A stretch of 64,000 nucleotides of DNA, from assembly GCF_000011385.1 (NCBI RefSeq), contig NC_005125.1:1240001-1304000 (forward strand), in the 5' to 3' direction. Made by a program: the position numbers and the translations under genes. Below are positions 30,301 to 38,235 of the stretch, piece after piece. A model generated the notes under the pieces. The model was not told the DNA's origin. It saw only the letters and a program-made list of their open reading frames with translations, and searched no databases. Positions within the stretch are counted from its first letter, which is position 1, and every line of letters begins with the position of its first letter. The DNA comes from Gloeobacter violaceus PCC 7421. Its GTDB lineage: Bacteria; Cyanobacteriota; Cyanobacteriia; Gloeobacterales; Gloeobacteraceae.

Positions 30301-30463
30301 TTGGGCGGTCCGCGGTGGGCTCGTTGCCTCGCCCGCCCGCTTGGGTCAGAGCCGCACGCAGGCAGTGCGGCTGAGCGGCCACAACCTGGTGCGCGTCCCC
30401 ATCCCGCAAGACGGACCGGAGACCCGGTCCGCCGAACCGCCCAACTACCCCCCCCTTGGAAAG
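30270..30463. repeat. Palindromic element with 19-bp inverted repeats (MITE-like)
   Basis: GGGGGGGTAGTTGGGCGGT at 30291-30309 and its exact complement at 30436-30454 bracket about 126 bases; C-runs extend both arms. Inside are two perfect hairpins, AGCCGCAC/GTGCGGCT with a 7-base loop near 30347-30371 and CGGACCGG/CCGGTCCG near 30413-30432. There is no ORF. The form resembles the non-coding palindromic repeats or small transposon-derived elements of cyanobacteria. It covers the 3' end of cpeT and can also fold as a very long hairpin after it, which may act as a terminator. Confidence 0.7.
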
Positions 30464-30573
30464 CGATCCATTGCCCACATTTTTGAGAGCGCGCCTGCCT
30501 GCTGTGGGCCAGCCACACTGGTACCGCACTGGCCGGCAACGGAGTTGAGCGATTCATCCTCGGGTGTCACCCG

Positions 30574-31059
30574 CTAACAAAGCGCGATGGTAAGCGATGC
30601 CGCTGCTGCAAGCGCCGCCGCCGTCCGAATGTGGTTCCAGAGCGTCCAGTTGGCAAGGTATCTGGTCCACAGGCTCTCGCCCCCGGTGCTGCCCGGCTCG
30701 ACAGCCGCCAACGCTTCGTTCAGCGGCACATTAAACACGATGGTCACCAGAAATGTGCCCACCAGATAGAGCAGACTGCCAGTGAGCACGTAGGCGGCAC
30801 CGGGTTGATGCCAGCCCGACAGCGAAAAGACAGCTAGAAGCATGCAAGCTGCGGCCGTGCCAAAGAATGCCGTGATAAACAATGGATTGATCACCGTGAT
30901 ATTGATCGATTGCATGGCGGCAATACCTTGCGCCGGCCGCAGCCTGGCAAGGGCGTCCATCACAAAGGCCGAGAAGGCGAAGAAGACTCCAGCTATCAGC
31001 CCGCAACCCAGTGCCGAAAAAAGCTTCAAAGCGAAAAGCAAGTGGTCCGAAGTTGCCAT
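30574..31059 (-). CDS. DUF1772-family membrane protein
   Basis: 161 aa with four membrane helices (ALKLFSALGCGLIAGVFFAF; INPLFITAFFGTAAACMLL; VLTGSLLYLVGTFLVTIVF; a C-terminal AAALAAAASLTIALC) and the family motif FNVPLNEALAAV followed by W-x-RYLANWTLWNHIR. DUF1772 includes anthrone-oxygenase-like proteins; most are uncharacterised. AGGAGGAAAT precedes ATG 31059. Its upstream end is only 28 bases from the insertion sequence, so its original promoter was probably displaced. Confidence 0.78.
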   Translation of the reverse strand: MATSDHLLFALKLFSALGCGLIAGVFFAFSAFVMDALARLRPAQGIAAMQSINITVINPLFITAFFGTAAACMLLAVFSLSGWHQPGAAYVLTGSLLYLVGTFLVTIVFNVPLNEALAAVEPGSTGGESLWTRYLANWTLWNHIRTAAALAAAASLTIALC

Positions 31060-31087
31060 ATTTCCTCCTGCGGATTACTGCCCAAAA

Positions 31088-32247
31088 CAGAAGTGTTGAA
31101 TCAGTAGACATTTGCACACAATTTGAGCGACCAGACCCTGCGCCTCCGGCTACCCAGTAATTTTCCCAGCCAATGCACATAACTGATTTCTTTGCACATA
31201 CAACATTGCAAGTAGCGCAACTTATCCAACCGCTGACTTCCCCACATCTTCGGCACTGCCACCAGTTCCAGTAACAGGTGGGCAATCAGGGTCACGTAGA
31301 GCTGCATCCGGATACCATTCTCATTTTTTGTCATCAGCCGCTTCAGCTTCAGATGCATTTTCAGAAACTTCCATAACAGCTCTATTTGCCAGCGTTGACG
31401 GTACAGTTCCATCACCTCTTCGTCACTGACAAAACATTCGCCTTCGGCAGGTAAATTGGTGACCAACCGATACTCAGCCCGGTTCTCGATATCGCAGAAG
31501 TTGACCACCCGATACATCCCGGACTCTTTGCCCGTTCCCACCCGCATCTGGCCAGCATTGCCCTCGAAGGTAAGCTTGTAATTGCTCGGGATGCGCATTA
31601 AAAAATATTTGCTTGATGCCTGGGAACTTTTTAGATATTCCAGTCCTGCAAAGCCCCGGTCGAAGATACCTACGCCATTTTCAGGAATCGCTTGAAGCAT
31701 TTCATTAACAAAATTAGAATCGTGGTCGTAGCCAAAATTGATCAGGCTACCCTCGGTGGCGCCGCTGCCGTGTTCAAGGCAGGCGAGCAGTTTGACCTGG
31801 TGATAGCTTTGCGCCCATAGCAACTTGCTTGTCAAGCCGACTACCGTCGAGTCAATCGGGCAAGGATGCAGTTGTTTGACGGGCAACTCTCGCCTGACCC
31901 GGGCAAGCAAATCCCGGTACAGCTGCTCAAACATCTGCAGAGAACGGGACTTGCAGGCTTTGGAAAAAGTGGAGATATCGACGGGGATACCGGTGTGGTT
32001 GAGGCGTTTGAATAGGTCCTGCATGCTGACGGTACTCTTGTCCATAATGAGGGCCAGCCAGCAACTGAAAAAGAGCCTGGAGTCGAGGACAGGGAAATCG
32101 CGATCGGGCAAAGCGGACAGAAAGGTTTTGACAAGTTGCGGAAAATCGAGTAGCATTGTCTCAACATAATGAAATTGAACACAGCTCAAAGTTTACACGA
32201 CTTCGAGCTGTTTTTGTAGGATCAATTCCTGACATTCAACACTTCTG
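31088..32247 (-). mobile_element. Insertion sequence, IS4-type, about 1160 bp
   Basis: Perfect 14-bp terminal inverted repeats: CAGAAGTGTTGAAT at 31088-31101 and its complement at 32234-32247. They enclose a single DDE transposase gene that fills nearly the whole element. No clear target-site duplication is visible at the flanks. The element is less GC-rich than the host. The right repeat supplies the stop codon of the neighbouring secreted-protein gene, which it interrupts. Confidence 0.85.
31101..32189 (-). CDS. IS4-family transposase
   Basis: 362 aa from the first start; ATG 32156 would give 351 aa. Catalytic motifs: DSTVVGL (first Asp), FDRGFAGLEYL (second Asp) and the IS4 signature Y-x2-R-x3-E-x6-K as YRQRWQIELLWKFLK near residue 290. 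The frame is intact, so the element may still move. The stop lies in the left inverted repeat. Confidence 0.9.
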   Translation of the reverse strand: MSCVQFHYVETMLLDFPQLVKTFLSALPDRDFPVLDSRLFFSCWLALIMDKSTVSMQDLFKRLNHTGIPVDISTFSKACKSRSLQMFEQLYRDLLARVRRELPVKQLHPCPIDSTVVGLTSKLLWAQSYHQVKLLACLEHGSGATEGSLINFGYDHDSNFVNEMLQAIPENGVGIFDRGFAGLEYLKSSQASSKYFLMRIPSNYKLTFEGNAGQMRVGTGKESGMYRVVNFCDIENRAEYRLVTNLPAEGECFVSDEEVMELYRQRWQIELLWKFLKMHLKLKRLMTKNENGIRMQLYVTLIAHLLLELVAVPKMWGSQRLDKLRYLQCCMCKEISYVHWLGKLLGSRRRRVWSLKLCANVY

Positions 32248-32802
32248 AACCCCATCATCCTCCGGCGACTGTGGTTGCGGTTGAGTTTCAGACCCTTGTG
32301 AGTCTTTAGACTTCTGCTGGAATCTAGTAGGTCTATTCATATAAATATCTTTTGGCGAATTGCTGAGTAGAAAAATTGCTCTTCCAAAGTAGTCGCTGAG
32401 TAGCGACTTTCGGTCGATTTTCAAAGAGAGGGAAGAGGCAAGTTGTCTAAGCTGTAGGACATCAGATTCTGTTATCTTGACCGGTTCACCTGTCTGTGGA
32501 GAAAAGCTGCGCATCGATACGTCCTTCTTCGCAGGATAAATTTCGACGTTTATCTGCTTATCTTTGCTCAAAAATACATTAACAACAATTTGCTTTTCTG
32601 CTCCCCAAGCTGCAACAAAGCTTGACTGTGAAGCACTGTCTTCACCCTCTATCCTTTCGGCAGATTCAACGAAGAACTTGACGGCGTCAGGTCTGCCGGC
32701 CTCTTGAGCCAAAGCAACCGCCGGTCCAGTTAAGACACATATCAAAACCGTCGATAAGAGAACAAAATACTTTCGTGCTTTCAAGCGATACGTTTTCGGC
32801 AT
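32236..32802 (-). CDS. Secreted protein, C-terminus cut by the insertion sequence
   Basis: 188 aa from ATG 32802 (a GTG at 32811 is possible). A signal peptide (YFVLLSTVLICVLTGPAVALA) is followed by a soluble region with a beta-rich part (QIVVNVFLSKDKQINVEIYPAKK). I do not recognise the family. The C-terminus becomes low-complexity (QPQPQSPEDDG) and the last codons VQKC plus TGA are read from the inverted repeat of the insertion sequence. The gene has therefore lost its own end; how much is missing is unknown, since no matching piece is seen beyond the element. Lower GC than neighbours. Confidence 0.6.
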   Translation of the reverse strand: MPKTYRLKARKYFVLLSTVLICVLTGPAVALAQEAGRPDAVKFFVESAERIEGEDSASQSSFVAAWGAEKQIVVNVFLSKDKQINVEIYPAKKDVSMRSFSPQTGEPVKITESDVLQLRQLASSLSLKIDRKSLLSDYFGRAIFLLSNSPKDIYMNRPTRFQQKSKDSQGSETQPQPQSPEDDGVQKC

Positions 32803-32982
32803 GGGTGCCACGACTCATCCCAACCGTTGCTGGGGCTGAATGTCAAAACCATTTTACTCAAAGAATATACACCAAAGGCTGAGTAATCGCAAACAGTTGC
32901 GACAATTCGCAAGCCGTGTTTGCTTGATTGAACCTTGCTATACTGTCTCAAGTCGACGAAACATTCCGATCCGCAAGAAGCT

Positions 32983-33993
32983 TCACTCGTAATGACCGCC
33001 GGTGACTTTGCCGCGAAAGACGATGTACTGGAAGATGTTGTAAGCGAGCATGATCGGGATCAAAAAGCCCATAAAGATGATCATGAACACCAGGGCACTG
33101 GGGGCGGCGGCGGCCTGGTAGATGGTCACCGACATCGGAATGATGTACGGAAAAACGATCAGCCCCAGCCCGGCAAAGGTGAGGGTGAAAATCAAGATCG
33201 TCCAGATAAAGGGGGCACGCTCCTGACGGCGGGAAAGACTGCGCAGCAGCAGCCAAATAAGCAGGGCACCCAGCAAGGGGATGGCCGCAAAGATGTAAAT
33301 AAACGGTTCCTGGAACAGACGGGTGCGGGCGCTCTCGTAGAAGATGGGAGTCGAGATGGTGATGAAGACGGCGCCCACGAGCGTGGTGAGCGCTGCGATT
33401 TTGGCGGTGCGGTAGTGGGTGTCCTGCAGTTCACCCTCGGTCTTGGTGATGAGATAGGTCGAACCGATGAGCACGTAGCCTTGGATAAGGGTGAGCGCCA
33501 CCAGTACCGATTGCCAACTCAGCCAATCCCAGGTGGAGCCTGCGAAGCGGCCCGCCGCATCGACGGTGATCCCTTGGAGCACGCTGCCCAGAGCAAAACC
33601 CTGGCCAAGGGCCGCCAGAAAACTGCCGAGGCCGAAGGCGTAGTTCCAGAAGAGCTTGCGCTTGGCGTGCTCGCGAAATTCGAAGGCGACCGCCCGGAAA
33701 ATCAATCCGAAGATCATCAAAAAAATCGGGATGTACAGACCGTTGAGGATCGTGCCGTAGGCGAGGGGAAAAGCTCCGAACAGAGCACCCCCCATAATCA
33801 CCAGCCAGGTTTCGTTGGCATCCCAAACATTGCTGAGACTGGTCATCAGGATGCCCCGGCGCTCCTCATTGGAGGAAGTGAGCGAAAGAATGCCGACTCC
33901 CAGATCGAAGCCGTCGAGCATGACGTAGAGAAACAAAAACAGCGCCAGGATAAAAAACCAGACCTGCGGTAGGAACTGTGCGAGCGGATCCAT
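32983..33993 (-). CDS. cydB: Cytochrome bd ubiquinol oxidase subunit II
   Basis: 336 aa, about eight or nine membrane helices. LFLFLYVMLDGFDLGVGIL in helix 1 and VWDANETWLVIMGGALFGAFP are the CydB signatures. The subunit supports the heme-bearing CydA in the quinol oxidase, which reduces O2 to water at the inner membrane with high oxygen affinity. ATG 33993 fits the family N-terminus; the open frame upstream overlaps cydA. It follows cydA by 13 bases. Confidence 0.93.
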   Translation of the reverse strand: MDPLAQFLPQVWFFILALFLFLYVMLDGFDLGVGILSLTSSNEERRGILMTSLSNVWDANETWLVIMGGALFGAFPLAYGTILNGLYIPIFLMIFGLIFRAVAFEFREHAKRKLFWNYAFGLGSFLAALGQGFALGSVLQGITVDAAGRFAGSTWDWLSWQSVLVALTLIQGYVLIGSTYLITKTEGELQDTHYRTAKIAALTTLVGAVFITISTPIFYESARTRLFQEPFIYIFAAIPLLGALLIWLLLRSLSRRQERAPFIWTILIFTLTFAGLGLIVFPYIIPMSVTIYQAAAAPSALVFMIIFMGFLIPIMLAYNIFQYIVFRGKVTGGHYE

Positions 33994-34006
33994 GCATTTT
34001 CCTCGC

Positions 34007-35461
34007 TTACGGTTGGGCTTCTTGCTGGGCTTCGGCCGGGCGGCTGTCGGGGAGGTGCTCGGCAGGCTCCACTTCGACGGGTAACCGGCCCTCAAAATCC
34101 GGAACCGGCAGATTGAGATTGGGGCCGCGCTGGAGAATGCGCGCTCCGAAGTAGAGCACACAGCAAAACAGAAACGTGTAGACTACTGCAAAAAACGTCA
34201 GCGACGTCAGCACGTTGCTTGCCGGCACGTTGGAGACGCCTTCGGCGGTGCGGATCTGGCCGTAGACGATCCACGGCTGGCGGCCCACACAGCGCACGAT
34301 CCAGCCGCACTCGACGGCGATGTAGCCCAAAGGGGCTGCCAAAATCCAGGCGCGCATCAGCCAGCGCTGGGAGCCGATAGTGTCGACCGAAAGCTTGCCA
34401 CGCAGCCATTGCACTGCGCTCACCAGCATCAGGGCCGCAAAGAAAAAGCCGATGCCCACCATGATGCGAAACGAATAAAAGATCAGCCATACCAGCGGGG
34501 GCCGGTCTTCGGGCTTGTAGGCTTTGAGGCCGTAGACCGGTTCGGACAGTTCCGGCTTGAATTCGAGAATATAGCCCAGGCCGCCCGGGACGGCGATCTC
34601 CCAGTCGTTTTTTTCGCCCTGCTCGTCGGGCCAGGCAACGATCGACCAGGGGGCGGCCTGACCGGCCGGGATCGTATCCCACTGCGACTCCATGGCGGCC
34701 AGTTTGGTGGGCTGGTAGCGGCGCACCTGCTCGCCGCTGACGTGGCCCACCCAGATCTGCACGGGTGCCACCACAACCGCCGCCGCCAGGGCGATCTTGA
34801 GCGATTTCGAGAAGAACTCCTGATTGCGGCCTTTGAGGATATACCAGGCACTGATGCCGCCGATCACAAACAGCGAAGTCTCCAGGGTGGCAAAGAACAT
34901 GTGCAGGATGCTGTGGCCGCTAAAGGGGTTGAGCATAGCTTGAAAATAATCTTGAACGACGAATTTGCCGTTGACAAATTCGCCGCCCGCCGGGGTTTGC
35001 ATCCAGGAGTTGGCAATCAAAATCCAGACCGTCGAAAGGTTCGCCCCAAAGGCGACCATGATCGTTGCGAAGTAGTGGATATAAGGATGCACCCGCTGCC
35101 AGCCAAACAGCATGATCCCCAAAAAACCGGCTTCGAGCATGAAGGCCATCGACGCTTCAAAACCGAGGATGCTGCCGAAAAAGTCGCCCACCGCCTCCGA
35201 AAAAGCCGCCCAGTTGGTGCCGAACTGAAATTCCATCGGAATGCCGGTGGCCACACCGATGCCGAAGTTCAACACGTACAGCTTCGACCAGAAGCGGGCG
35301 TGGTGATAGTAGGCGGGGTTGCGCGTCCTCAGCCATAGGCCTTCGACGATGACCAGAAAGATACCCATGCCCGTGGTCAGCACCGGCCAGAGCATATGAA
35401 AGATGGCAGTCAGCGCGAACTGCATGCGCGATAGGATGACGGTATCGGATAGAAAATCCAT
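34007..35461 (-). CDS. cydA: Cytochrome bd ubiquinol oxidase subunit I
   Basis: 484 aa. His22 in [13 protein letters not shown] is a heme b595 ligand equivalent; other signatures are [25 protein letters not shown] and [16 protein letters not shown] (GRQPW motif). The quinol-binding Q-loop between helices 6 and 7 is present but of the short type found in cyanobacteria. It oxidises quinol and reduces O2. In this organism it could act with the type II NADH dehydrogenase at 8777 as a non-pumping respiratory branch. Confidence 0.93.
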   Translation of the reverse strand: MDFLSDTVILSRMQFALTAIFHMLWPVLTTGMGIFLVIVEGLWLRTRNPAYYHHARFWSKLYVLNFGIGVATGIPMEFQFGTNWAAFSEAVGDFFGSILGFEASMAFMLEAGFLGIMLFGWQRVHPYIHYFATIMVAFGANLSTVWILIANSWMQTPAGGEFVNGKFVVQDYFQAMLNPFSGHSILHMFFATLETSLFVIGGISAWYILKGRNQEFFSKSLKIALAAAVVVAPVQIWVGHVSGEQVRRYQPTKLAAMESQWDTIPAGQAAPWSIVAWPDEQGEKNDWEIAVPGGLGYILEFKPELSEPVYGLKAYKPEDRPPLVWLIFYSFRIMVGIGFFFAALMLVSAVQWLRGKLSVDTIGSQRWLMRAWILAAPLGYIAVECGWIVRCVGRQPWIVYGQIRTAEGVSNVPASNVLTSLTFFAVVYTFLFCCVLYFGARILQRGPNLNLPVPDFEGRLPVEVEPAEHLPDSRPAEAQQEAQP

Positions 35462-35760
35462 GGGTATTTCTGCTCACTAAGCGAATTGAAAAATTCCATA
35501 CCGGCCGCTCGACGGCCCCGGCGAAATTCTCGGCTCGTGGACTGCGGGGGGCAGTTGGCGGTGCTGCAGAGAGGACAACAGCCGACACCCACGACCATGA
35601 TCCCGGTGTGAAATCCGACCGGCCCAAATCTTTGCGGATTTTTTTAGCTTTGTCAGCAGAGGTCCGTACCCGCCCGGGTGGCGGGTGCTGCCCGAGACAC
35701 TCCCTGGGCGCTGAACTTGGTTAGACTCGTGCGCGCAGTCTTCGCGAAATCCCAGTTTTT
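35462..35760. promoter_or_regulatory. Divergent region, cydAB / phosphatase
   Basis: About 300 bases that should contain promoters for leftward cydA and the rightward phosphatase. No gene, hairpin or clear promoter pair was identified. Confidence 0.3.
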
Positions 35761-37323
35761 ATGGCGTTTGATCGGACTTCATTGATGCGATTGTTCGCCG
35801 CCGCCACAGGCCGCAGGCGGTTTCTGGCCGCTGTGGGTGCCTTCGGGGGGGCGGCCCTGGTGCAGCGGGTCCATGCTGCTGAGGCCGGAATTTTCAGCCT
35901 CGGGGTAGCCTCCGGCGATCCACTCGCCGACGGTGTTGTGCTCTGGACGCGCCTGGTACCGAAACCGCTGGGTGGAGGCGGCATGGGCACGCGGCCGGTA
36001 CCGGTGCAGTGGCAGGTGGCCAGGGATGCGAATATGCGCCAGGTGCTCCAGCGCGGCACGGTGTTGGCCCTGCCGGAGATGGCCCACTCGGTGCACGTCG
36101 AAGTGCACGGCCTGGAGCCTGCCCGCTCTTACTGGTACCAATTCAAAGCCGGTTCCGAGGTGAGCCCTGTGGGCCGTACCCGCACCGCACCCGCTCCGGG
36201 CGCGCGGGTGGAGCGCCTGCGCTTTGCCTTCGCTTCCTGCCAGCACTACGAACACGCCTACTACAGTGCTTACCGGGACATGGCCGCGGTGGAGGATCTC
36301 GATTTTGTCGTCCACCTGGGCGATTACATCTACGAGCGGGGACCGACGGCTAACCAACCGCGCAAGCACGACGGGCCGGAGATTACCACCCTGGAGCAGT
36401 ACCGCAACCGCTACGCGCTCTACAAGCTCGATCCGTCTTTGCAAGCGGCCCACGCCGCCGCCCCCTGGATCGTCACCTGGGACGATCACGAGGTGGACAA
36501 CAACTACGCAACCCTCATCCCCGAGGACGACCAGACCCCGCAGGCCTTCGCCGCCCGCCGCGCCGCCGCGTACCAGGCTTACTACGAGCACATGCCCCTG
36601 CGCCTTGTCTCGTTGCCCAAGGGCCCCGATTTGCAACTCTTTCGCCGCTTCACCATGGGCGATCTGGCCGAATTGCACGTGCTCGACACCCGCCAGTACC
36701 GAAGCGACCAGCCCTGCGGCGATCGGCTGAAGCCCCGCTGCCCGGAAGCGCTTGCCGAGGCCGCTTCGATGCTGGGGGACCGGCAGGAGCGCTGGCTGCT
36801 GGCGGGGCTGAACCTCTCGCGGGCGCGCTGGAATGTGATGGCCCAGCAGACGGTGATGGCCCAGTTCGACGTCGATCCGCGCCCGGAATCGGCACTATTC
36901 AACCTCGATCAGTGGGACGGCTACGTGGCGGCCCGCGAGCGGCTGCTGCGCTACCTTGCCGCCCGCCGCCCCGCCAACCCGGTCGTGATCACCGGCGACA
37001 TCCATTCCAACTGGGTCTTCGATCTCAAGTCCGATTTCGCCAATCCCGACTCAGCCACCGTCGCCACCGAATTTGCCGGAACCTCGATCAGTTCCAACTT
37101 CTCAAAGGAATTCACTGCCCAACTCACGGCGGCGATGCCTTCCAACCCCCATACCAAATTCTTCAACGGCGACCAGCGGGGTTACACCCTGTGCACGATC
37201 ACCCCCAAACAATGGCAAACCGACCTGCGCGTGGTCACCAACCCGATCGACCCCGAGAGCACCGTGAGTACCCTTGCCTCCTTTGTGGTTGAGGACGGCC
37301 GACCAGGGGCTCAGAAGATTTAG
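35761..37323 (+). CDS. phoD: PhoD-like alkaline phosphatase/phosphodiesterase, Tat-exported
   Basis: 520 aa. A Tat-type signal (TGRRRFLAAVGAFGGAALVQ) leads to the PhoD N-terminal domain (FSLGVASGDPLADGVVLWTRL) and the metallophosphatase core: LRFAFASCQHYEHAYYSAY, FVVHLGDYIYE, VTWDDHEVDNNYA, and VITGDIHSNWVFD. These hold the metal ligands of PhoD (Ca/Fe enzymes). It likely releases phosphate from phosphoesters in the periplasm. No Pho box was located. Confidence 0.9.
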   Translation: MAFDRTSLMRLFAAATGRRRFLAAVGAFGGAALVQRVHAAEAGIFSLGVASGDPLADGVVLWTRLVPKPLGGGGMGTRPVPVQWQVARDANMRQVLQRGTVLALPEMAHSVHVEVHGLEPARSYWYQFKAGSEVSPVGRTRTAPAPGARVERLRFAFASCQHYEHAYYSAYRDMAAVEDLDFVVHLGDYIYERGPTANQPRKHDGPEITTLEQYRNRYALYKLDPSLQAAHAAAPWIVTWDDHEVDNNYATLIPEDDQTPQAFAARRAAAYQAYYEHMPLRLVSLPKGPDLQLFRRFTMGDLAELHVLDTRQYRSDQPCGDRLKPRCPEALAEAASMLGDRQERWLLAGLNLSRARWNVMAQQTVMAQFDVDPRPESALFNLDQWDGYVAARERLLRYLAARRPANPVVITGDIHSNWVFDLKSDFANPDSATVATEFAGTSISSNFSKEFTAQLTAAMPSNPHTKFFNGDQRGYTLCTITPKQWQTDLRVVTNPIDPESTVSTLASFVVEDGRPGAQKI

Positions 37324-37335
37324 CAAGTTCGATGG

Positions 37336-37863
37336 CTACGGTGCATCCGGTCGCACCAATTTCGTGATGGTAGTCATTGGCAGAAACAAGCGTTGAGTGG
37401 AATCGAGAAATGGTACGAATCCATATTTGCAATAGAAGCCTGTCGCTTGCTCGTCGAAGGCGTCAATGACAACTGCAGCGGCGGGAATTTCACTTCTGAA
37501 GCTTCTGCTTAGGGCATCGAGCAACAATAGTTTTCCAAGACCCATTGCAGAGCATCGCTGATCGCGGGCAAGCCTTCCGAGCAGTACAGCAGGCACCACG
37601 GGATACCGCGGCAACCGCTTTTGAATTTCGGGAGGAAAACTTGTTAACACCACCCCTGTCATGGCCAAAGTATAGTAGCCGATGACCGTGGTCGAGCGCT
37701 TCTGGGTCAAAACAAAAGTCGCAGCCGCATACCGACGCAAATCTTGCGTTGCTTGCTGCTTTAAGTAGCGGTCCAATGATTCGTTGCCGCTCGCAAAAAG
37801 TGAACGTTCATGAAACTGCTGCAAAGGCTGGATTGTGAAACTTGCAGCCTCCTCAAGAGACAC
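37336..37863 (-). CDS. tacT: GNAT-fold toxin (TacT-like)
   Basis: 175 aa GNAT acetyltransferase: an acetyl-CoA site around LGRLARDQRCSAMGLGKLLLLDAL (R/Q-x-x-G-x-G/A) and the C-terminal GFYCKYGFVPF that holds the catalytic Tyr region. TacT-type toxins acetylate aminoacyl-tRNA and block translation. The gene starts 11 bases inside the end of the DUF1778 antitoxin gene, the normal order for TacA/TacT modules. Confidence 0.88.
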   Translation of the reverse strand: MSLEEAASFTIQPLQQFHERSLFASGNESLDRYLKQQATQDLRRYAAATFVLTQKRSTTVIGYYTLAMTGVVLTSFPPEIQKRLPRYPVVPAVLLGRLARDQRCSAMGLGKLLLLDALSRSFRSEIPAAAVVIDAFDEQATGFYCKYGFVPFLDSTQRLFLPMTTITKLVRPDAP

Positions 37864-38143
37864 TGTTTACCGACCGCTGATATTCCTTCGCAGCCTGGCG
37901 CAGCTCGTCATTGGGCTCTGGTGGATTTAAGATCGCCTCGACAAAAATCTGTTGATCTTGCTGGGAGAGATACAACAATCCATGCTCCTGGATGGTCCGG
38001 CTCGCGGCTTCGAGCGCACTGGCAACCACAAAGTCGCTCACAGTGCGTCCTTCCAGTTGGGCTGCCTGGGCGATCAAGGCTTTGCCGTCGCCGCTTACCC
38101 GCACTTCCAAGCGCTCGGATTTCTTGCCCTCGGGACTTGCCAT
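37853..38143 (-). CDS. tacA: DUF1778 antitoxin (TacA-like)
   Basis: 96 aa. The N-terminal half (ERLEVRVSGDGKALIAQAAQ, GRTVSDFVVASALEAA) is the ribbon-helix-helix fold of DUF1778; the C-terminal half (FVEAILNPPEPNDELRQAAKEY) wraps the toxin. It would bind DNA at its own promoter and inhibit the GNAT toxin. It overlaps the toxin gene by 11 bases. A perfect palindrome at 38197-38215 upstream is the likely operator. Confidence 0.88.
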   Translation of the reverse strand: MASPEGKKSERLEVRVSGDGKALIAQAAQLEGRTVSDFVVASALEAASRTIQEHGLLYLSQQDQQIFVEAILNPPEPNDELRQAAKEYQRSVNSVS

Positions 38144-38183
38144 ACCGTTTGCCGCCTTTTGTGCTCAATAGCAGTTTCGTCCT

Positions 38184-38215
38184 CACTATAACATTTGTAC
38201 GGAATTTTTCCGTAC
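38184..38215 (-). promoter_or_regulatory. Promoter and palindromic operator of tacAT
   Basis: GTACGGAA-ttt-TTCCGTAC (38197-38215) is a perfect 8-bp palindrome around 3 bases. On the minus strand TATAGT follows a few bases downstream and can serve as -10, so the palindrome covers the -35 region. This fits autorepression by the ribbon-helix-helix antitoxin. Confidence 0.6.
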
Positions 38216-38235
38216 GCTGATAGCGGTTTCGTCAC

